From the NCBI GenBank assembly GCA_947246775.1, contig CAMXTM010000006.1, forward strand, positions 1-19,031: a stretch of DNA of 19,031 nucleotides, in the 5' to 3' direction. This document shows, piece after piece, positions 6,934-17,267 of the stretch (the first letter of the stretch is position 1; each line of letters starts with the position of its first letter). The stretch comes from an uncultured Clostridium sp. GTDB taxonomy: Bacteria; Bacillota; Clostridia; Lachnospirales; Anaerotignaceae. The translations under genes were made by a program, and so were the position numbers. A model generated the notes under the pieces. It was given only the letters and a program-made list of their open reading frames with translations. It was not told the DNA's origin and searched no databases.

Positions 6934-7479
6934 CTATCCTCTTTTATATTTTAAAGGTTCTGTTTCATACAAATTATTCCCATAACTATCAATAATAACT
7001 ATAACAGGAAAATCCTTTACTACTAATTTTCTAATTGCTTCTGCTCCCAAATCTTCATATGAAACAACTTCTGCTTTTTCAACATGGTTTGCCAAAAGCG
7101 CTCCTGCTCCCCCTGTTGCTCCAAAATATACACCATGACACGCTTTCATTGCCTCTACAACTTCTTTATTTCTTGTGCCTTTACCAATCATACCTCTCAA
7201 CCCAAAATGCAGCAAGCGAGGCGAATATGCGTCCATACGATATGATGTAGTAGGCCCTACTGACCCTATAGGTTGTTCTGGTTTTGCTGGTGCTGGTCCT
7301 GCATAATATACAATCTGATTCTCTACATCAAACGGAAATTTTCCCGTTTTATCATATTCTTCTAACATTCTTTTATGTGCAGCATCTCTCGCTGTATATA
7401 TCACTCCACTAATTGTTACAACATCTCCTGCTTTTAATTGTTTTGCTTTTTCTGCTGTAAATGGTACTGAAATATTCAT
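6934..7479 (-). CDS. fumB: Class I fumarate hydratase, beta subunit
   Basis: A 181-residue protein matching the C-terminal domain of class I fumarases, which in Clostridia is a separate subunit. The conserved block GPTTSYRMD (about residues 75-83) is followed by RGMIGKG, a YFGATGGAGAL loop (about 118-128) and the ending VIIDSYGNNLYE. With the alpha subunit it converts fumarate and water to L-malate using a [4Fe-4S] cluster. The related two-subunit L-tartrate dehydratases look similar, so tartrate remains a possible substrate. The ATG follows the alpha subunit by 16 bases, with an AAAGGAG ribosome site. The symbol follows the two-subunit naming and does not mean the E. coli paralogue FumB. Confidence 0.85.
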   Translation of the reverse strand: MNISVPFTAEKAKQLKAGDVVTISGVIYTARDAAHKRMLEEYDKTGKFPFDVENQIVYYAGPAPAKPEQPIGSVGPTTSYRMDAYSPRLLHFGLRGMIGKGTRNKEVVEAMKACHGVYFGATGGAGALLANHVEKAEVVSYEDLGAEAIRKLVVKDFPVIVIIDSYGNNLYETEPLKYKRG

Positions 7480-7495
7480 ACTCTTTTACTCCTTT

Positions 7496-8338
7496 TTAAA
7501 TGACTTTATGGCAATGTCTTGTGACATGGCAACTGATATTGACTGCAACAGGCATACCTGCAATATGTGTTGGATAACTCTCTATATTCACACCTAATAC
7601 AGTTGTCCTACCACCTAATCCTTGTGGGCCAATTCCTGTATCATTCATTTTTTGAAGCAGTTCTTCTTCCATTTCTCTAATATGTTTTTTATCAGAATGA
7701 CTTCCTATTGGTCTAAGCAATGCCTTTTTTGCCAAATAAGCGCTATATTCAAAGCTACCACCACAGCCTACTCCTACTACCATTGGTGGGCATGGATTAG
7801 GGCCTGCTTCTCTTACTGCTTCCAATATTGCTTGTTTTGCTCCCTCTATACCATCTGAGGGCTTTAACATATAGATACGACTCATATTTTCACTACCAAA
7901 GCCCTTTGGTGCTAATGTAATGTCTATTTTATCCCCTGCTACCATTCTAATATGCAATATTGCTGGTGTATTATCTTTTGTATTGACTCTCAAAAATGGG
8001 TCTTGCACAACGGATTTTCTCAAATATCCCTTTTCATATCCCTGTCTAACGCCTTCATTTACAGCTTCTTCCAAAAGTCCATCTACAATATGTACTTCTT
8101 GTCCTATTTCCAAAAATACAATTGCCATACCTGTATCTTGGCAAATAGGTACTTGATTTTGTAATGCAATATCAGCATTTTTTGTTAGCTGACACAATAT
8201 TTCTTTTGCTATGGGTGATTCTTCTTTTTGTTTTGCTTCCTCCAATGCAGAATATACATCTTCATTCAAATTGCAGTTTGCACTAATACACATTTCTGCA
8301 ATGGTTTCTATAATCAATTTTGTTGAAATCTCTCTCAT
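7496..8338 (-). CDS. fumA: Class I fumarate hydratase, alpha subunit
   Basis: A 280-residue protein matching the N-terminal catalytic domain of class I, oxygen-sensitive fumarases. Three cysteines expected to hold the [4Fe-4S] cluster are present: Cys66 in the CQDTG motif, Cys192 in GVGCGG and Cys270 near the end in ISCHVTRH. The conserved substrate-region segments GPNPCPP (179-185) and GSHSDKKH (212-219) are also visible. It is cotranscribed with the beta subunit. The cluster is labile in air, which fits an anaerobe. The ATG at 8338 has an AGGAG site. The gene diverges from the small DMT gene, sharing an 84-base gap. Which end of the TCA branch it serves (reductive or oxidative) cannot be decided here. 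Confidence 0.87.
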   Translation of the reverse strand: MREISTKLIIETIAEMCISANCNLNEDVYSALEEAKQKEESPIAKEILCQLTKNADIALQNQVPICQDTGMAIVFLEIGQEVHIVDGLLEEAVNEGVRQGYEKGYLRKSVVQDPFLRVNTKDNTPAILHIRMVAGDKIDITLAPKGFGSENMSRIYMLKPSDGIEGAKQAILEAVREAGPNPCPPMVVGVGCGGSFEYSAYLAKKALLRPIGSHSDKKHIREMEEELLQKMNDTGIGPQGLGGRTTVLGVNIESYPTHIAGMPVAVNISCHVTRHCHKVI

Positions 8339-8358
8339 TTTTTTCTCCTATCATTTTG

Positions 8359-8387
8359 TTGACAATTACTACAAATTGTGTTTTAAT
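8359..8387 (+). promoter_or_regulatory. Promoter of the DMT gene with a palindrome in its spacer
   Basis: A perfect TTGACA (8359-8364) and TTTAAT (8382-8387) are separated by 17 bases. The inverted repeat ACAATT/AATTGT (8362-8379, 6-base centre) fills the spacer and overlaps the end of the -35 box, a place where a repressor would act. The same gap must hold the fumarase promoter on the - strand, which I could not define. Confidence 0.55.
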
Positions 8388-8422
8388 TTGCATGGTTTTA
8401 TTTTTAGAAAGGTGGTTTATTT

Positions 8423-8851
8423 ATGTTAATGCATTTTTTACCTATTTTTATTGTTGTTTTTTCAAACACTTTTTATCATATTTCCTCAAAATCTACATCG
8501 GCTGATGCGAATTCTTTTGCGTCTCTTTTTATTACATACACTGTTGCCGCAATCATTACTTTCATACTTTTATGTATCAGCACTCATTTTAAATCAGTTT
8601 TTAATACCTTTACACAGGTCAATTGGGCAAGCTATGTACTGGGTATTGCAATTATTGGTTTAGAATTTGGTTATATCCATGCCTATCGTATAGGCTGGAA
8701 TATCAGTATCTGTTCTCTTATTTGTAGTGTACTATTAGGTATCATACTCTTGCTGGTTGGTGTTTTGGTTTATCGTGAACAAATTACAAAACAACAATTC
8801 TTGGGTATTATTTTGTGTCTGGTTGGTATCTTTTTTATCAACAAAAAATAA
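8423..8851 (+). CDS. Half-size EamA/DMT-family membrane protein
   Basis: A 142-residue, very hydrophobic protein with about four transmembrane helices (roughly 2-20, 33-55, 66-88 and 94-137 as two close spans), ending in a short Lys tail. The pattern, including YREQITKQQFLGIILCLVGIF near the end, matches a single EamA repeat of the drug/metabolite transporter superfamily. Most EamA proteins carry two such repeats in about 300 residues, so this one probably works as a dimer, like the small multidrug resistance proteins. Substrate unknown. The ATG has the site AAGGTGG 7 bases upstream and its own promoter. It runs convergently into relQ with only 20 bases between stops. Confidence 0.75.
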   Translation: MLMHFLPIFIVVFSNTFYHISSKSTSADANSFASLFITYTVAAIITFILLCISTHFKSVFNTFTQVNWASYVLGIAIIGLEFGYIHAYRIGWNISICSLICSVLLGIILLLVGVLVYREQITKQQFLGIILCLVGIFFINKK

Positions 8852-8871
8852 ATTATTTACAACATCTGTGG

Positions 8872-9588
8872 TCATTTTTGTACAATTTCCTCCACCATGT
8901 TGTTTTTTTTTGCATTTTCCCATTCTTCTACAACATTTCTAATAGATTGCATTTCTATATCTGTTTCTGCAATCACATCAGCACACTTTTTAAGTCTTCC
9001 TGAAATTTCTTCTGAGGTTACATCTGTTTCTTTATAATACAATTTATGCTCCAAACTTGCCCAAAAATCCATTGCAATGGTTCTAATTTGTACTTCTACT
9101 TTTACATACTGCTTTTTTTGTGAAAAAAATACAGGCACTTCCAACACCATATGATAGCTTCTATACCCATTTGGTTTTGGATTTTTAATATAGTCTTTTT
9201 CTAATATTACAGTAATATCATCTTGATTTTTTAGCATATCTGCTACACTATAAATATCATCAATAAAAGAACAGATTACTCTTATTCCTGCAATATCATG
9301 CAATTCTCTCATAGCATTCTCTACAGAAAGAGGAAACCCCTTTTTGTGCAATTTTACTACAATACTTTCCATTGATTTTACACGACTTTTTAAATATTCT
9401 ATAGGATTTCTCTCTTTTTGTACCTGAAATTCATTGTTTAATATTTCTAATTTTGTTTTTATCTCTTTTATTCCACAGTCATACATTAGCATCATTTCTT
9501 TTGTTTCTCGAATATGACTGTTAATCATTTCTGGATTAATTTTACTTAAATCAAAAGGGGGTTGTTCTACTGCTGTTAAATCTTTCAT
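8872..9588 (-). CDS. relQ: Small alarmone synthetase, YjbM/RelQ type
   Basis: A 238-residue synthetase-only (p)ppGpp synthetase. It lacks the hydrolase HD domain and the C-terminal regulatory domains of long Rel proteins. The RelA/SpoT domain spans about residues 60-200: a basic segment NPIEYLKSRVKS (61-72), HDIAGIRVIC (97-106), the nucleotide-binding GYRSYH (141-146) and the catalytic stretch EVQIRTIAMDFWASLEH (165-181). These match Bacillus subtilis YjbM closely. The enzyme transfers pyrophosphate from ATP to GDP or GTP. It is about 25 residues longer than YjbM, mostly at the N terminus. The ATG has an AAAGGAAG site 6 bases upstream. A candidate promoter lies at 9618-9646, so it is expressed apart from gyrA. 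Confidence 0.9.
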   Translation of the reverse strand: MKDLTAVEQPPFDLSKINPEMINSHIRETKEMMLMYDCGIKEIKTKLEILNNEFQVQKERNPIEYLKSRVKSMESIVVKLHKKGFPLSVENAMRELHDIAGIRVICSFIDDIYSVADMLKNQDDITVILEKDYIKNPKPNGYRSYHMVLEVPVFFSQKKQYVKVEVQIRTIAMDFWASLEHKLYYKETDVTSEEISGRLKKCADVIAETDIEMQSIRNVVEEWENAKKNNMVEEIVQK

Positions 9589-9617
9589 AAAGCACTTCCT
9601 TTCAGCACATTTTTTTA

Positions 9618-9646
9618 ATAGTACATTATTTATAACGTAAAAACAA
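9618..9646 (-). promoter_or_regulatory. Candidate promoter of relQ
   Basis: On the - strand TTGTTT (9641-9646) and TACTAT (9618-9623) are separated by 17 bases, about 30 bases upstream of the relQ ATG. The surrounding 9650-9757 stretch is AT-rich and holds nothing else I can support. Confidence 0.45.
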
Positions 9647-9751
9647 TAAAAAAAGTTTTAAAATTTATTTAAAAATTCTCTTAAGCCTTTTAACAAAAAA
9701 TTTATCTTTTACAAACTGCTTCACAAATCCCTAAAATAAGCATAAAATAAG

Positions 9752-9783
9752 CCATAAAAAGAGCCTGCAATCGCAAGCTCTTT
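9752..9783 (-). terminator. Terminator of gyrA
   Basis: Eleven-bp arms 9758-9768 and 9773-9783 (core AAAGAGC/GCTCTTT, one G-U pair) have a 4-base loop. On the - strand they end in TTTTTAT. The hairpin starts 6 bases after the gyrA stop codon. Confidence 0.85.
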
Positions 9784-9788
9784 ATTTT

Positions 9789-12299
9789 TTATTCTACTTC
9801 TTGTAGCTCTTCTACTTCTTCTGTCTGTTGTTCTTCTATTGCTTGTTCTTCCATTTGGATATCTTCTTCAGAAATTTTTGCGATACCTACTACATTGACA
9901 TCTTCATTTAAATTGATAAGTTTTACACCTTGTGATACTCTACCCAACAATGAGATTTCATTTGCTCTCAATCGTATAATAACACCCTCAGAGTTTATCA
10001 ACATCAATTCTTCATTTTCTTCTATTACCAAAATACCTGTTAAAAGACCTGTTTTTTCTGTGAGCTGATGTATTTTAACACCTTTTCCAGCTCTATATTG
10101 CACATTAAAGTCTTCTACACTTGTTCTCTTGCCATAGCCCTTTTCTGTAACATTGAGTACTTTTGCATTTGGTATGATTTTTACTCCAGATACAACATAA
10201 TCGTCTGGTTTGAGCGTAATCGCTTTGACTCCAATTGCCTGTCTTGTCATAGGACGCACATCTTTTTCATTAAATTTAATGCCCATACCATTTCTGGTTG
10301 CAACCAATATTTCATCATTACCATTTGTCACAATTACAGAAATTAAACTATCGTTCTCTCTTAAGCCTATCGCTGTTAATCCACCTTTACGAATATTTGC
10401 AAAACTCATCATATCTGTTTTCTTAATAATACCCTCTTTTGTTATCATGACCAAATAACTATCTTTTGCAAACTCTTTTACAGGTATCATAGCTGTAATC
10501 GTTTCATCAGCAGAAATTTCAATTAAATTTACAATAGCATTACCTCTCGCTGTTCTACCAGCTTCTGGCACTTCATAGCCCTTTAAGCGATATACTCGTC
10601 CTTTATTTGTAAAAAACAATATATAGTCATGCGTAGAACCCAAAAACAAATCTTTTACAAAGTCTTCCTCTCTTGTATTCATTCCTACAATGCCTCGTCC
10701 ACCTCTTTTTTGACTCTTATATGTCATTAGTGGTGTTCTCTTAATATAATTTAAATGAGACAATGTAAATACACTTGTTTCTTCATCAATTAAATCTTCA
10801 TCTGCTATAACATCTACATGATGTACGATTTGTGTATAACGTTTATCCCCATATCTTGCTTTTACATTGCATAGTTCTTGTTTTATAACACCATAAAGCA
10901 ATTTTTCATCTGCTAATATAGACTGATATTCTTTTATTTTTTCCATCAGCTCATTATATTCTTTGTCTATTTTTTCATGCTCTAAACCTTGCAAACGGCG
11001 CAATTGCATTTCTAATATCGCCTGTGACTGCACTTCTGACAATCCAAAACGCTCCATCAACTTTGTTTTTGCATTGTCATAGCTATTCCTAATAATACGA
11101 ATTACTTCATCAATATTGTTTAATGCAATCCGCAGTCCCTCCAATAAGTGCGCTCTCTTTTCTGCCTTATCTAAGTCAAACTGTGTACGACGTGTTACTA
11201 CTTCTTTTTGATGTTTTAAATATTCTTCTAAAATTTGCTTTAAATTTAATAGCTCTGGTTTATTATTTACCAATGCTATCATAATCACTCCAAAGCTATC
11301 TTCTAATTGTGTATATTTATACAGATTGTTTAATATTACATTTGCATTGGCATCTTTTTTTAATTCAATGACAATACACATTCCTTTTCTATTTGATTCG
11401 TCCCTAATGTCACTAATACCATCTACTCTTTTTTCTTTTACCAAATCTGCAATTTTCTCAATTAGTCTCGCTTTATTGACCTGATATGGAATTTCTGTAA
11501 TAACAATACGCTCTCTACCATTTTGCATAGGCTCTATTTCAGTAACTGCTCTAACCCTTATTTTTCCCCTACCTGTACGGTAAGCTGAACGTATGCCATG
11601 TTTTCCTATAATCATTCCACCTGTAGGGAAGTCTGGACCTTTTATAATTTCCATTAATTCTTCTATGGTGGTTTCCTTATTTTCTTCCACATAGTTGTCA
11701 ATCATTTTTACAACACCATCTACTACTTCTGACAAGTTATGAGGTGGTATATTTGTCGCCATACCAACAGCAATACCTGATGAACCATTGATTAACAAAT
11801 TCGGTACTCTAGCAGGCAATACTGTAGGTTCTTTGACTTCTTCACTATAGTTTGGCACAAAATCTACTGTATTTTTATCAATATCAGCCAGCATCTCTGT
11901 GGCAATACGTGACATTTTTGCTTCTGTATAACGTTGTGCTGCTGCACTATCTCCATCTACAGAACCAAAATTGCCATGACCATCTACCAAAACATATCTC
12001 ATTGAAAAGTTTTGTGCCATACGTACCATTGCTTGATAAATAGAACTATCTCCATGTGGGTGATATTTACCCATCGTATCTCCCACAATACGTGCTGACT
12101 TTTTATATGGCTTATTAGGCTCTAAATTCATTTCGCCCATAGAATATAGTATTCTTCTTTGTACTGGTTTTAAACCATCACGAGCATCTGGCAAAGCACG
12201 AGATACAATAACGCTCATAGCATAGTCGATATAACAATTTTTCATCTCATCTTCTATGTTAACGCCTACAATTTTGTCTATTTTATTTGTATTATCCAT
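9789..12299 (-). CDS. gyrA: DNA gyrase subunit A
   Basis: An 836-residue type II topoisomerase subunit that breaks and rejoins DNA during negative supercoiling. The catalytic tyrosine is Tyr124 (AAAQRYTE). The GyrA-box that defines gyrase, as opposed to topoisomerase IV, is present as QKRGGRG (consensus QRRGGKG) at about residue 535. The six-bladed C-terminal DNA-wrapping domain follows, ending in a Glu-rich acidic tail. In the quinolone region, Ser85 (E. coli Ser83) is preserved, but Gln89 stands where E. coli has Asp87 and most Gram-positives have Glu or Asp. The gene lies 46 bases after gyrB and is cotranscribed with it. The AAAGGA ribosome site is unusually far (13 bases) from the ATG. 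It ends at a strong hairpin terminator. Confidence 0.97.
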   Translation of the reverse strand: MDNTNKIDKIVGVNIEDEMKNCYIDYAMSVIVSRALPDARDGLKPVQRRILYSMGEMNLEPNKPYKKSARIVGDTMGKYHPHGDSSIYQAMVRMAQNFSMRYVLVDGHGNFGSVDGDSAAAQRYTEAKMSRIATEMLADIDKNTVDFVPNYSEEVKEPTVLPARVPNLLINGSSGIAVGMATNIPPHNLSEVVDGVVKMIDNYVEENKETTIEELMEIIKGPDFPTGGMIIGKHGIRSAYRTGRGKIRVRAVTEIEPMQNGRERIVITEIPYQVNKARLIEKIADLVKEKRVDGISDIRDESNRKGMCIVIELKKDANANVILNNLYKYTQLEDSFGVIMIALVNNKPELLNLKQILEEYLKHQKEVVTRRTQFDLDKAEKRAHLLEGLRIALNNIDEVIRIIRNSYDNAKTKLMERFGLSEVQSQAILEMQLRRLQGLEHEKIDKEYNELMEKIKEYQSILADEKLLYGVIKQELCNVKARYGDKRYTQIVHHVDVIADEDLIDEETSVFTLSHLNYIKRTPLMTYKSQKRGGRGIVGMNTREEDFVKDLFLGSTHDYILFFTNKGRVYRLKGYEVPEAGRTARGNAIVNLIEISADETITAMIPVKEFAKDSYLVMITKEGIIKKTDMMSFANIRKGGLTAIGLRENDSLISVIVTNGNDEILVATRNGMGIKFNEKDVRPMTRQAIGVKAITLKPDDYVVSGVKIIPNAKVLNVTEKGYGKRTSVEDFNVQYRAGKGVKIHQLTEKTGLLTGILVIEENEELMLINSEGVIIRLRANEISLLGRVSQGVKLINLNEDVNVVGIAKISEEDIQMEEQAIEEQQTEEVEELQEVE

Positions 12300-12345
12300 A
12301 ACGATAGTAACGTCCTTTCTGCATCATTCCATTTACAAAACAAGA

Positions 12346-14467
<2,122 letters not shown>

Positions 14468-14496
14468 ATTATACCATTTATTTCAAAATTTCACAA
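14468..14496 (-). promoter_or_regulatory. Promoter of gyrB-gyrA
   Basis: On the - strand TTGTGA (14491-14496) and a perfect TATAAT (14468-14473) are separated by 17 bases. The -35 lies immediately after the T-tract of the recF terminator (14499-14527), so gyrBA forms an independent unit. Confidence 0.75.
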
Positions 14497-14498
14497 GC

Positions 14499-14527
14499 AA
14501 AAAAAAGCCATTTATTTCAAGGCTTTT
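14499..14527 (-). terminator. Terminator of recF
   Basis: The - strand arms AAAAGCC (14521-14527) and GGCTTTT (14503-14509) enclose an 11-base loop and run into eight consecutive T residues, a standard intrinsic terminator. It separates recF from gyrB. Confidence 0.8.
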
Positions 14528-14601
14528 ATATTATTTAGTAAATATACTATATAACAAGTTTTTTGCTTAAAAACAGTAAAAATATGCTACAAAAATACAA
14601 C

Positions 14602-15687
14602 TTATTCCACTTTTTTAATTTCTCCTTTTTCTACATGAAAGAGATAGGCTTGCTTGACATAGCTTTTTATGACATCTTCTATTCCTGTACAAGTCAATAC
14701 TGTTTGCAGTTGTCCTATGTTTTCCATTAAAAAGTTTTGGCGATTTTTATCCAATTCAGAAAGCACATCATCTAAAAGCAATATGGGCTTTTGAGTTGTC
14801 TCCTGCTCTATTAAATCAATTTCTGCTAATTTTGTAGATAGTGCTGTTGTTCTTTGTTGTCCTTGTGAACCATATTGTTTAACATCTTTCTCATTTACAA
14901 AAAACAATATGTCATCTTTATGAGGTCCTGACTGCGTTGACCCCATTAAAATATCTCTTTGTTGGTTCTTTATTAGTTTTTGCTGTAATTGATTTTCTGT
15001 GCTATTAGGTTTATATATGATTTCTAGCTTGTCTTTGCCCCCTGTAAGCTTACTTTGTTTATCACTGGCTATGTAATTCAATTTACACAAAAAATCTCTC
15101 CTAGCGCCAATAATACGCTTTCCTGCGTCTATTAACTGTTCATCCCAAACAAAAAGCGTTTCTTGTAACGCAGGCTTTTTTTGTATCTCCTTTAGTAAAT
15201 TATTTCTCTGCTTTAATACTCTATAATATTTTTGCAAGTCATAGTAATATACTACATTCATTTGACAAATTTCCATATCCATAAAACGACGACGCTCTAC
15301 AGGACCTTCTTTTACTAAATTTAAATCCTCTGGTGAAAATATAACAGCATGACAAGTACCAAACAATTCTCCTAATTTTTTTAAAGCAATACCATTTACA
15401 GCAATTCCTTTTTTGCCCTCTCTTTTTAAATGTACATCAATCCTATCTACACTATTTTTATTACGTACCAATACTTGTATATGGCTTTCTTCTGAATGAA
15501 ATTCTATTAACTGACTGTCATTTCTCGTACGTAAAGACCGTCCAGAAGCACATAAGTACAATGACTCTAATAAATTTGTTTTTCCTTGTGCGTTTTCTCC
15601 ATAAAAGATATTAATACCATCTTTTAAAAATAGTGTAATATCTTTTAAATTTCTATAACCTGTTAGAGATATTTTTTCTATATACAT
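14602..15687 (-). CDS. recF: RecF DNA repair and recombination ATPase
   Basis: A 361-residue SMC-like ATPase that binds gapped DNA and helps load RecA with RecO and RecR. Visible motifs are the Walker A GENAQGKT (residues 30-37), the ABC signature region GSQGQQRTT (about 268-276) and the Walker B/D-loop LLLDDVLSELD (about 298-308). The N terminus MYIEKISLTGYRN is typical. A TTG four codons further upstream (15699) also opens the frame, but the ATG at 15687 is preferred: the only ribosome site (GGTG) lies between the two. The upstream end of the insertion element is about 18 bases from this ATG, so the gene keeps its ribosome site but not its original upstream DNA. A terminator at 14499-14527 follows. 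Confidence 0.95.
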   Translation of the reverse strand: MYIEKISLTGYRNLKDITLFLKDGINIFYGENAQGKTNLLESLYLCASGRSLRTRNDSQLIEFHSEESHIQVLVRNKNSVDRIDVHLKREGKKGIAVNGIALKKLGELFGTCHAVIFSPEDLNLVKEGPVERRRFMDMEICQMNVVYYYDLQKYYRVLKQRNNLLKEIQKKPALQETLFVWDEQLIDAGKRIIGARRDFLCKLNYIASDKQSKLTGGKDKLEIIYKPNSTENQLQQKLIKNQQRDILMGSTQSGPHKDDILFFVNEKDVKQYGSQGQQRTTALSTKLAEIDLIEQETTQKPILLLDDVLSELDKNRQNFLMENIGQLQTVLTCTGIEDVIKSYVKQAYLFHVEKGEIKKVE

Positions 15688-15704
15688 AAATTTCACCAAA
15701 TTTA

Positions 15705-15747
15705 GGCAGTAGATGCCCCTAGCTTTCGCTATGGAGAGGAAACTGCC
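15705..15747 (+). repeat. Left-end hairpin of the insertion element
   Basis: Outer arms GGCAGT (15705-15710) and ACTGCC (15742-15747) are exact reverse complements. The inner stem 15718-15734 has six pairs with one bulged T. It lies directly upstream of recF on the - strand. Confidence 0.65.
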
Positions 15748-15780
15748 CTTTTCCTTTCTTTATAAATTTTTAATATTTTA

Positions 15781-15809
15781 TTGCTTTTATCTAAATATTA
15801 TAATATAAT
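15781..15809 (+). promoter_or_regulatory. Promoter of tnpB
   Basis: TTGCTT (15781-15786) and a perfect TATAAT (15804-15809) are separated by 17 bases. The start of transcription is expected near 15816, about 20 bases before the tnpB ATG. Confidence 0.65.
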
Positions 15810-15835
15810 TATTTTAGTGAAAAGAGGTGAATATC

Positions 15836-17074
15836 ATGTCTATTTTAACTAAAACGATTAAATTAAGGCTATATCCATCTAATGAACAAAAATTGTTATT
15901 AGACGAAATGTCTGAACAATATCGACTAGCCTGCAACTATGTTTCTGAAACTTGGTTTAATAATACAACTATGCCACTGAAATTTGCTCAACTGTGTGAG
16001 ATTTTTTATTATGATTTAAGAAAACAATTTAACTTAAAATCTCAAATGGCAAGTTCTGTTATTAAAACGGTTATCGCAAGATATAAAACTGCGAAAGAAC
16101 AGTTGAAACAAAATCCTTATCCATATCAAGACGATAATGGTAAATATCATTTAGTCAATCGTTCTTTAGATTGGCTTACGAAACCTATTTATTTTACTAG
16201 ACCTCAAGTAGATTTAGTTAATATACGTGATTTTAGTTTTAAAGATAACTTTACTAAAATATCTCTCAATACCCTAGAGGGTAGAACAATTATGCCTTTT
16301 GAATCGAAACATTTTGGTCAGTATATTAACAACCCTAATTTTAAACTTGGTACTGGGAAAATAGTAAAAAACAAAAATAAATACTATTTTCATGTGCCTA
16401 TTACATTTGAAATCGTTGATTTTGACAAAGCCAATGTAAAACACGTTGTCGGTATTGATAGAGGACTTCGATTTCTCATGACCACCTATGACGAAAAAGG
16501 TAACACCACTTTTTTTAGTGGTAAGGAAGTTCAAAACAAAAGAAATCAATTTGCTCATCAGTGTAAAGAACTACAAGCTAAATGTACGAAATCAGCAAAA
16601 AGAGCTTTAAAAAGACTTTCTGCAAGAGAGAACAGTTTTATGACTAATGTGAATCATAACCTTAGTAGGGCACTCTTGAATACTTATGGAAGTAATACTC
16701 TTTTTGTGATGGAAGATTTAACTGGTGTTTCTTTTGATGATAAAAATTTAAGTCGTTCTAAGAAAGAGAAATATAATCTTAGAAGTTGGAACTTTTATCA
16801 ATTAGAACAAATGCTTATTTACAAGTCTAATGAAGTCGGTTCAGAAATCTTAAAAGTGGACGCTCATTATACTTCAAGCAGATGCCCTAAATGTGGCACT
16901 ATCCATAAAACCAATAGACACCATGATAAACACGTTTATATTTGTAATAACTGTGGTTATCAATCTAATGACGATAGAATCGGTGCTATGAATATCTATC
17001 AACTTGGCACTGATTATATTAGTGGTGTTGAAAAACCTAAATTTGCAATTCAAAAACAAAAACAACTATATTAA
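15836..17074 (+). CDS. tnpB: TnpB RNA-guided DNA endonuclease
   Basis: A 412-residue TnpB, the transposon relative and ancestor of Cas12. Numbered from the ATG at 15836: an N-terminal helix-turn-helix/OrfB region, then a split RuvC fold with catalytic Asp208 (VVGIDRG), Glu293 (VMEDL) and Asp380 (NDDRIGAMNI), with a four-cysteine zinc finger between the last two motifs (Cys350, 353, 370, 373). All active-site residues are present and the frame is unbroken, so the enzyme is probably functional. Known TnpBs cut DNA next to a transposon-associated motif, guided by an RNA from the element's right end. The ATG at 15836 is chosen over the GTG at 15827, because the ribosome site AGAGGTGA overlaps that GTG. 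Codon use is as AT-rich as the neighbours. It is transcribed toward the origin. Confidence 0.93.
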   Translation: MSILTKTIKLRLYPSNEQKLLLDEMSEQYRLACNYVSETWFNNTTMPLKFAQLCEIFYYDLRKQFNLKSQMASSVIKTVIARYKTAKEQLKQNPYPYQDDNGKYHLVNRSLDWLTKPIYFTRPQVDLVNIRDFSFKDNFTKISLNTLEGRTIMPFESKHFGQYINNPNFKLGTGKIVKNKNKYYFHVPITFEIVDFDKANVKHVVGIDRGLRFLMTTYDEKGNTTFFSGKEVQNKRNQFAHQCKELQAKCTKSAKRALKRLSARENSFMTNVNHNLSRALLNTYGSNTLFVMEDLTGVSFDDKNLSRSKKEKYNLRSWNFYQLEQMLIYKSNEVGSEILKVDAHYTSSRCPKCGTIHKTNRHHDKHVYICNNCGYQSNDDRIGAMNIYQLGTDYISGVEKPKFAIQKQKQLY

Positions 17075-17251
17075 AATAGGCTAGTTTGGTATACCCTTTC
17101 TAGTAACAGGGAGTGTCAGTCCCCTAACGTCAAGTTTTACTTGGTAATGTAGGAGGTTGTGAGGGAGATTTTTAAATCGTTTGTACCTCGTTGATACCTT
17201 AGAGTATCGACCTACTTACAAGCCCTTGCCTTTAGGCATGGGGTAACTGAC
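17075..17251 (+). ncRNA. Putative omega (reRNA) guide RNA scaffold
   Basis: In TnpB systems the guide RNA scaffold comes from the 3' end of tnpB through the right end of the element, and the next 15-20 bases act as guide. This stretch is far more structured and GC-richer than its surroundings. Visible stems are GGGA/TCCC (17109-17112 with 17120-17123), CAAG/CTTG (17131-17134 with 17140-17143), GAGGT/ACCTC (17153-17157 with 17185-17189), GTTGATAC/GTATCGAC (17190-17197 with 17204-17211) and the end hairpin 17223-17242. The 5' limit is unknown and may lie inside tnpB. The predicted guide would begin near 17252, in the yaaA-recF intergenic DNA. Confidence 0.65.
17223..17242 (+). repeat. Right-end hairpin of the insertion element
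   Basis: Stem CCC-T-TGCC / GGCA-T-GGG has a TTTA loop and a T/T mismatch. It closes both the element and the guide RNA scaffold. Confidence 0.7.
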
Positions 17252-17267
17252 CTCTTAACAATAAAGC

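Larger units (their letters stand above)
15705..17251 (+). mobile_element. IS200/IS605-family element, tnpB-only (IS1341-like)
   Basis: One tnpB gene is flanked by subterminal hairpins, with no tnpA transposase. The left end has the hairpin 15718-15734 (CC-TAGC, loop TTTC, GCTA-T-GG) enclosed by GGCAGT (15705-15710) and ACTGCC (15742-15747). The right end has the hairpin 17223-17242 (CCC-T-TGCC, loop TTTA, GGCA-T-GGG, with a T/T mismatch), then GTAACTGAC. These imperfect hairpins and the absence of terminal inverted repeats and target duplication fit the family, which moves as single strands by a Y1 transposase. A transposase would have to act in trans. Boundaries are estimates good to about 10 bases. 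It sits between yaaA and recF on the opposite strand. Confidence 0.8.

Noticed and set aside
8843..8855. AAATAA/TTATTT palindrome as terminator between the DMT gene and relQ
   Set aside because: It overlaps the DMT stop codon, has a 6-bp all-AT stem with a one-base centre and no T-tract, so it is too weak to call.
10068..10458. Two + strand frames of 92 and 82 residues opposite gyrA
   Set aside because: Both lie within the conserved gyrA coding region on the other strand and show no family features or start signals.
15797..15825. Leftward promoter in the element's left end that could drive recF
   Set aside because: A TATAAT is present on the - strand (15797-15802), but no acceptable -35 lies at 16-18 bases. 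It also overlaps the tnpB promoter on the other strand.
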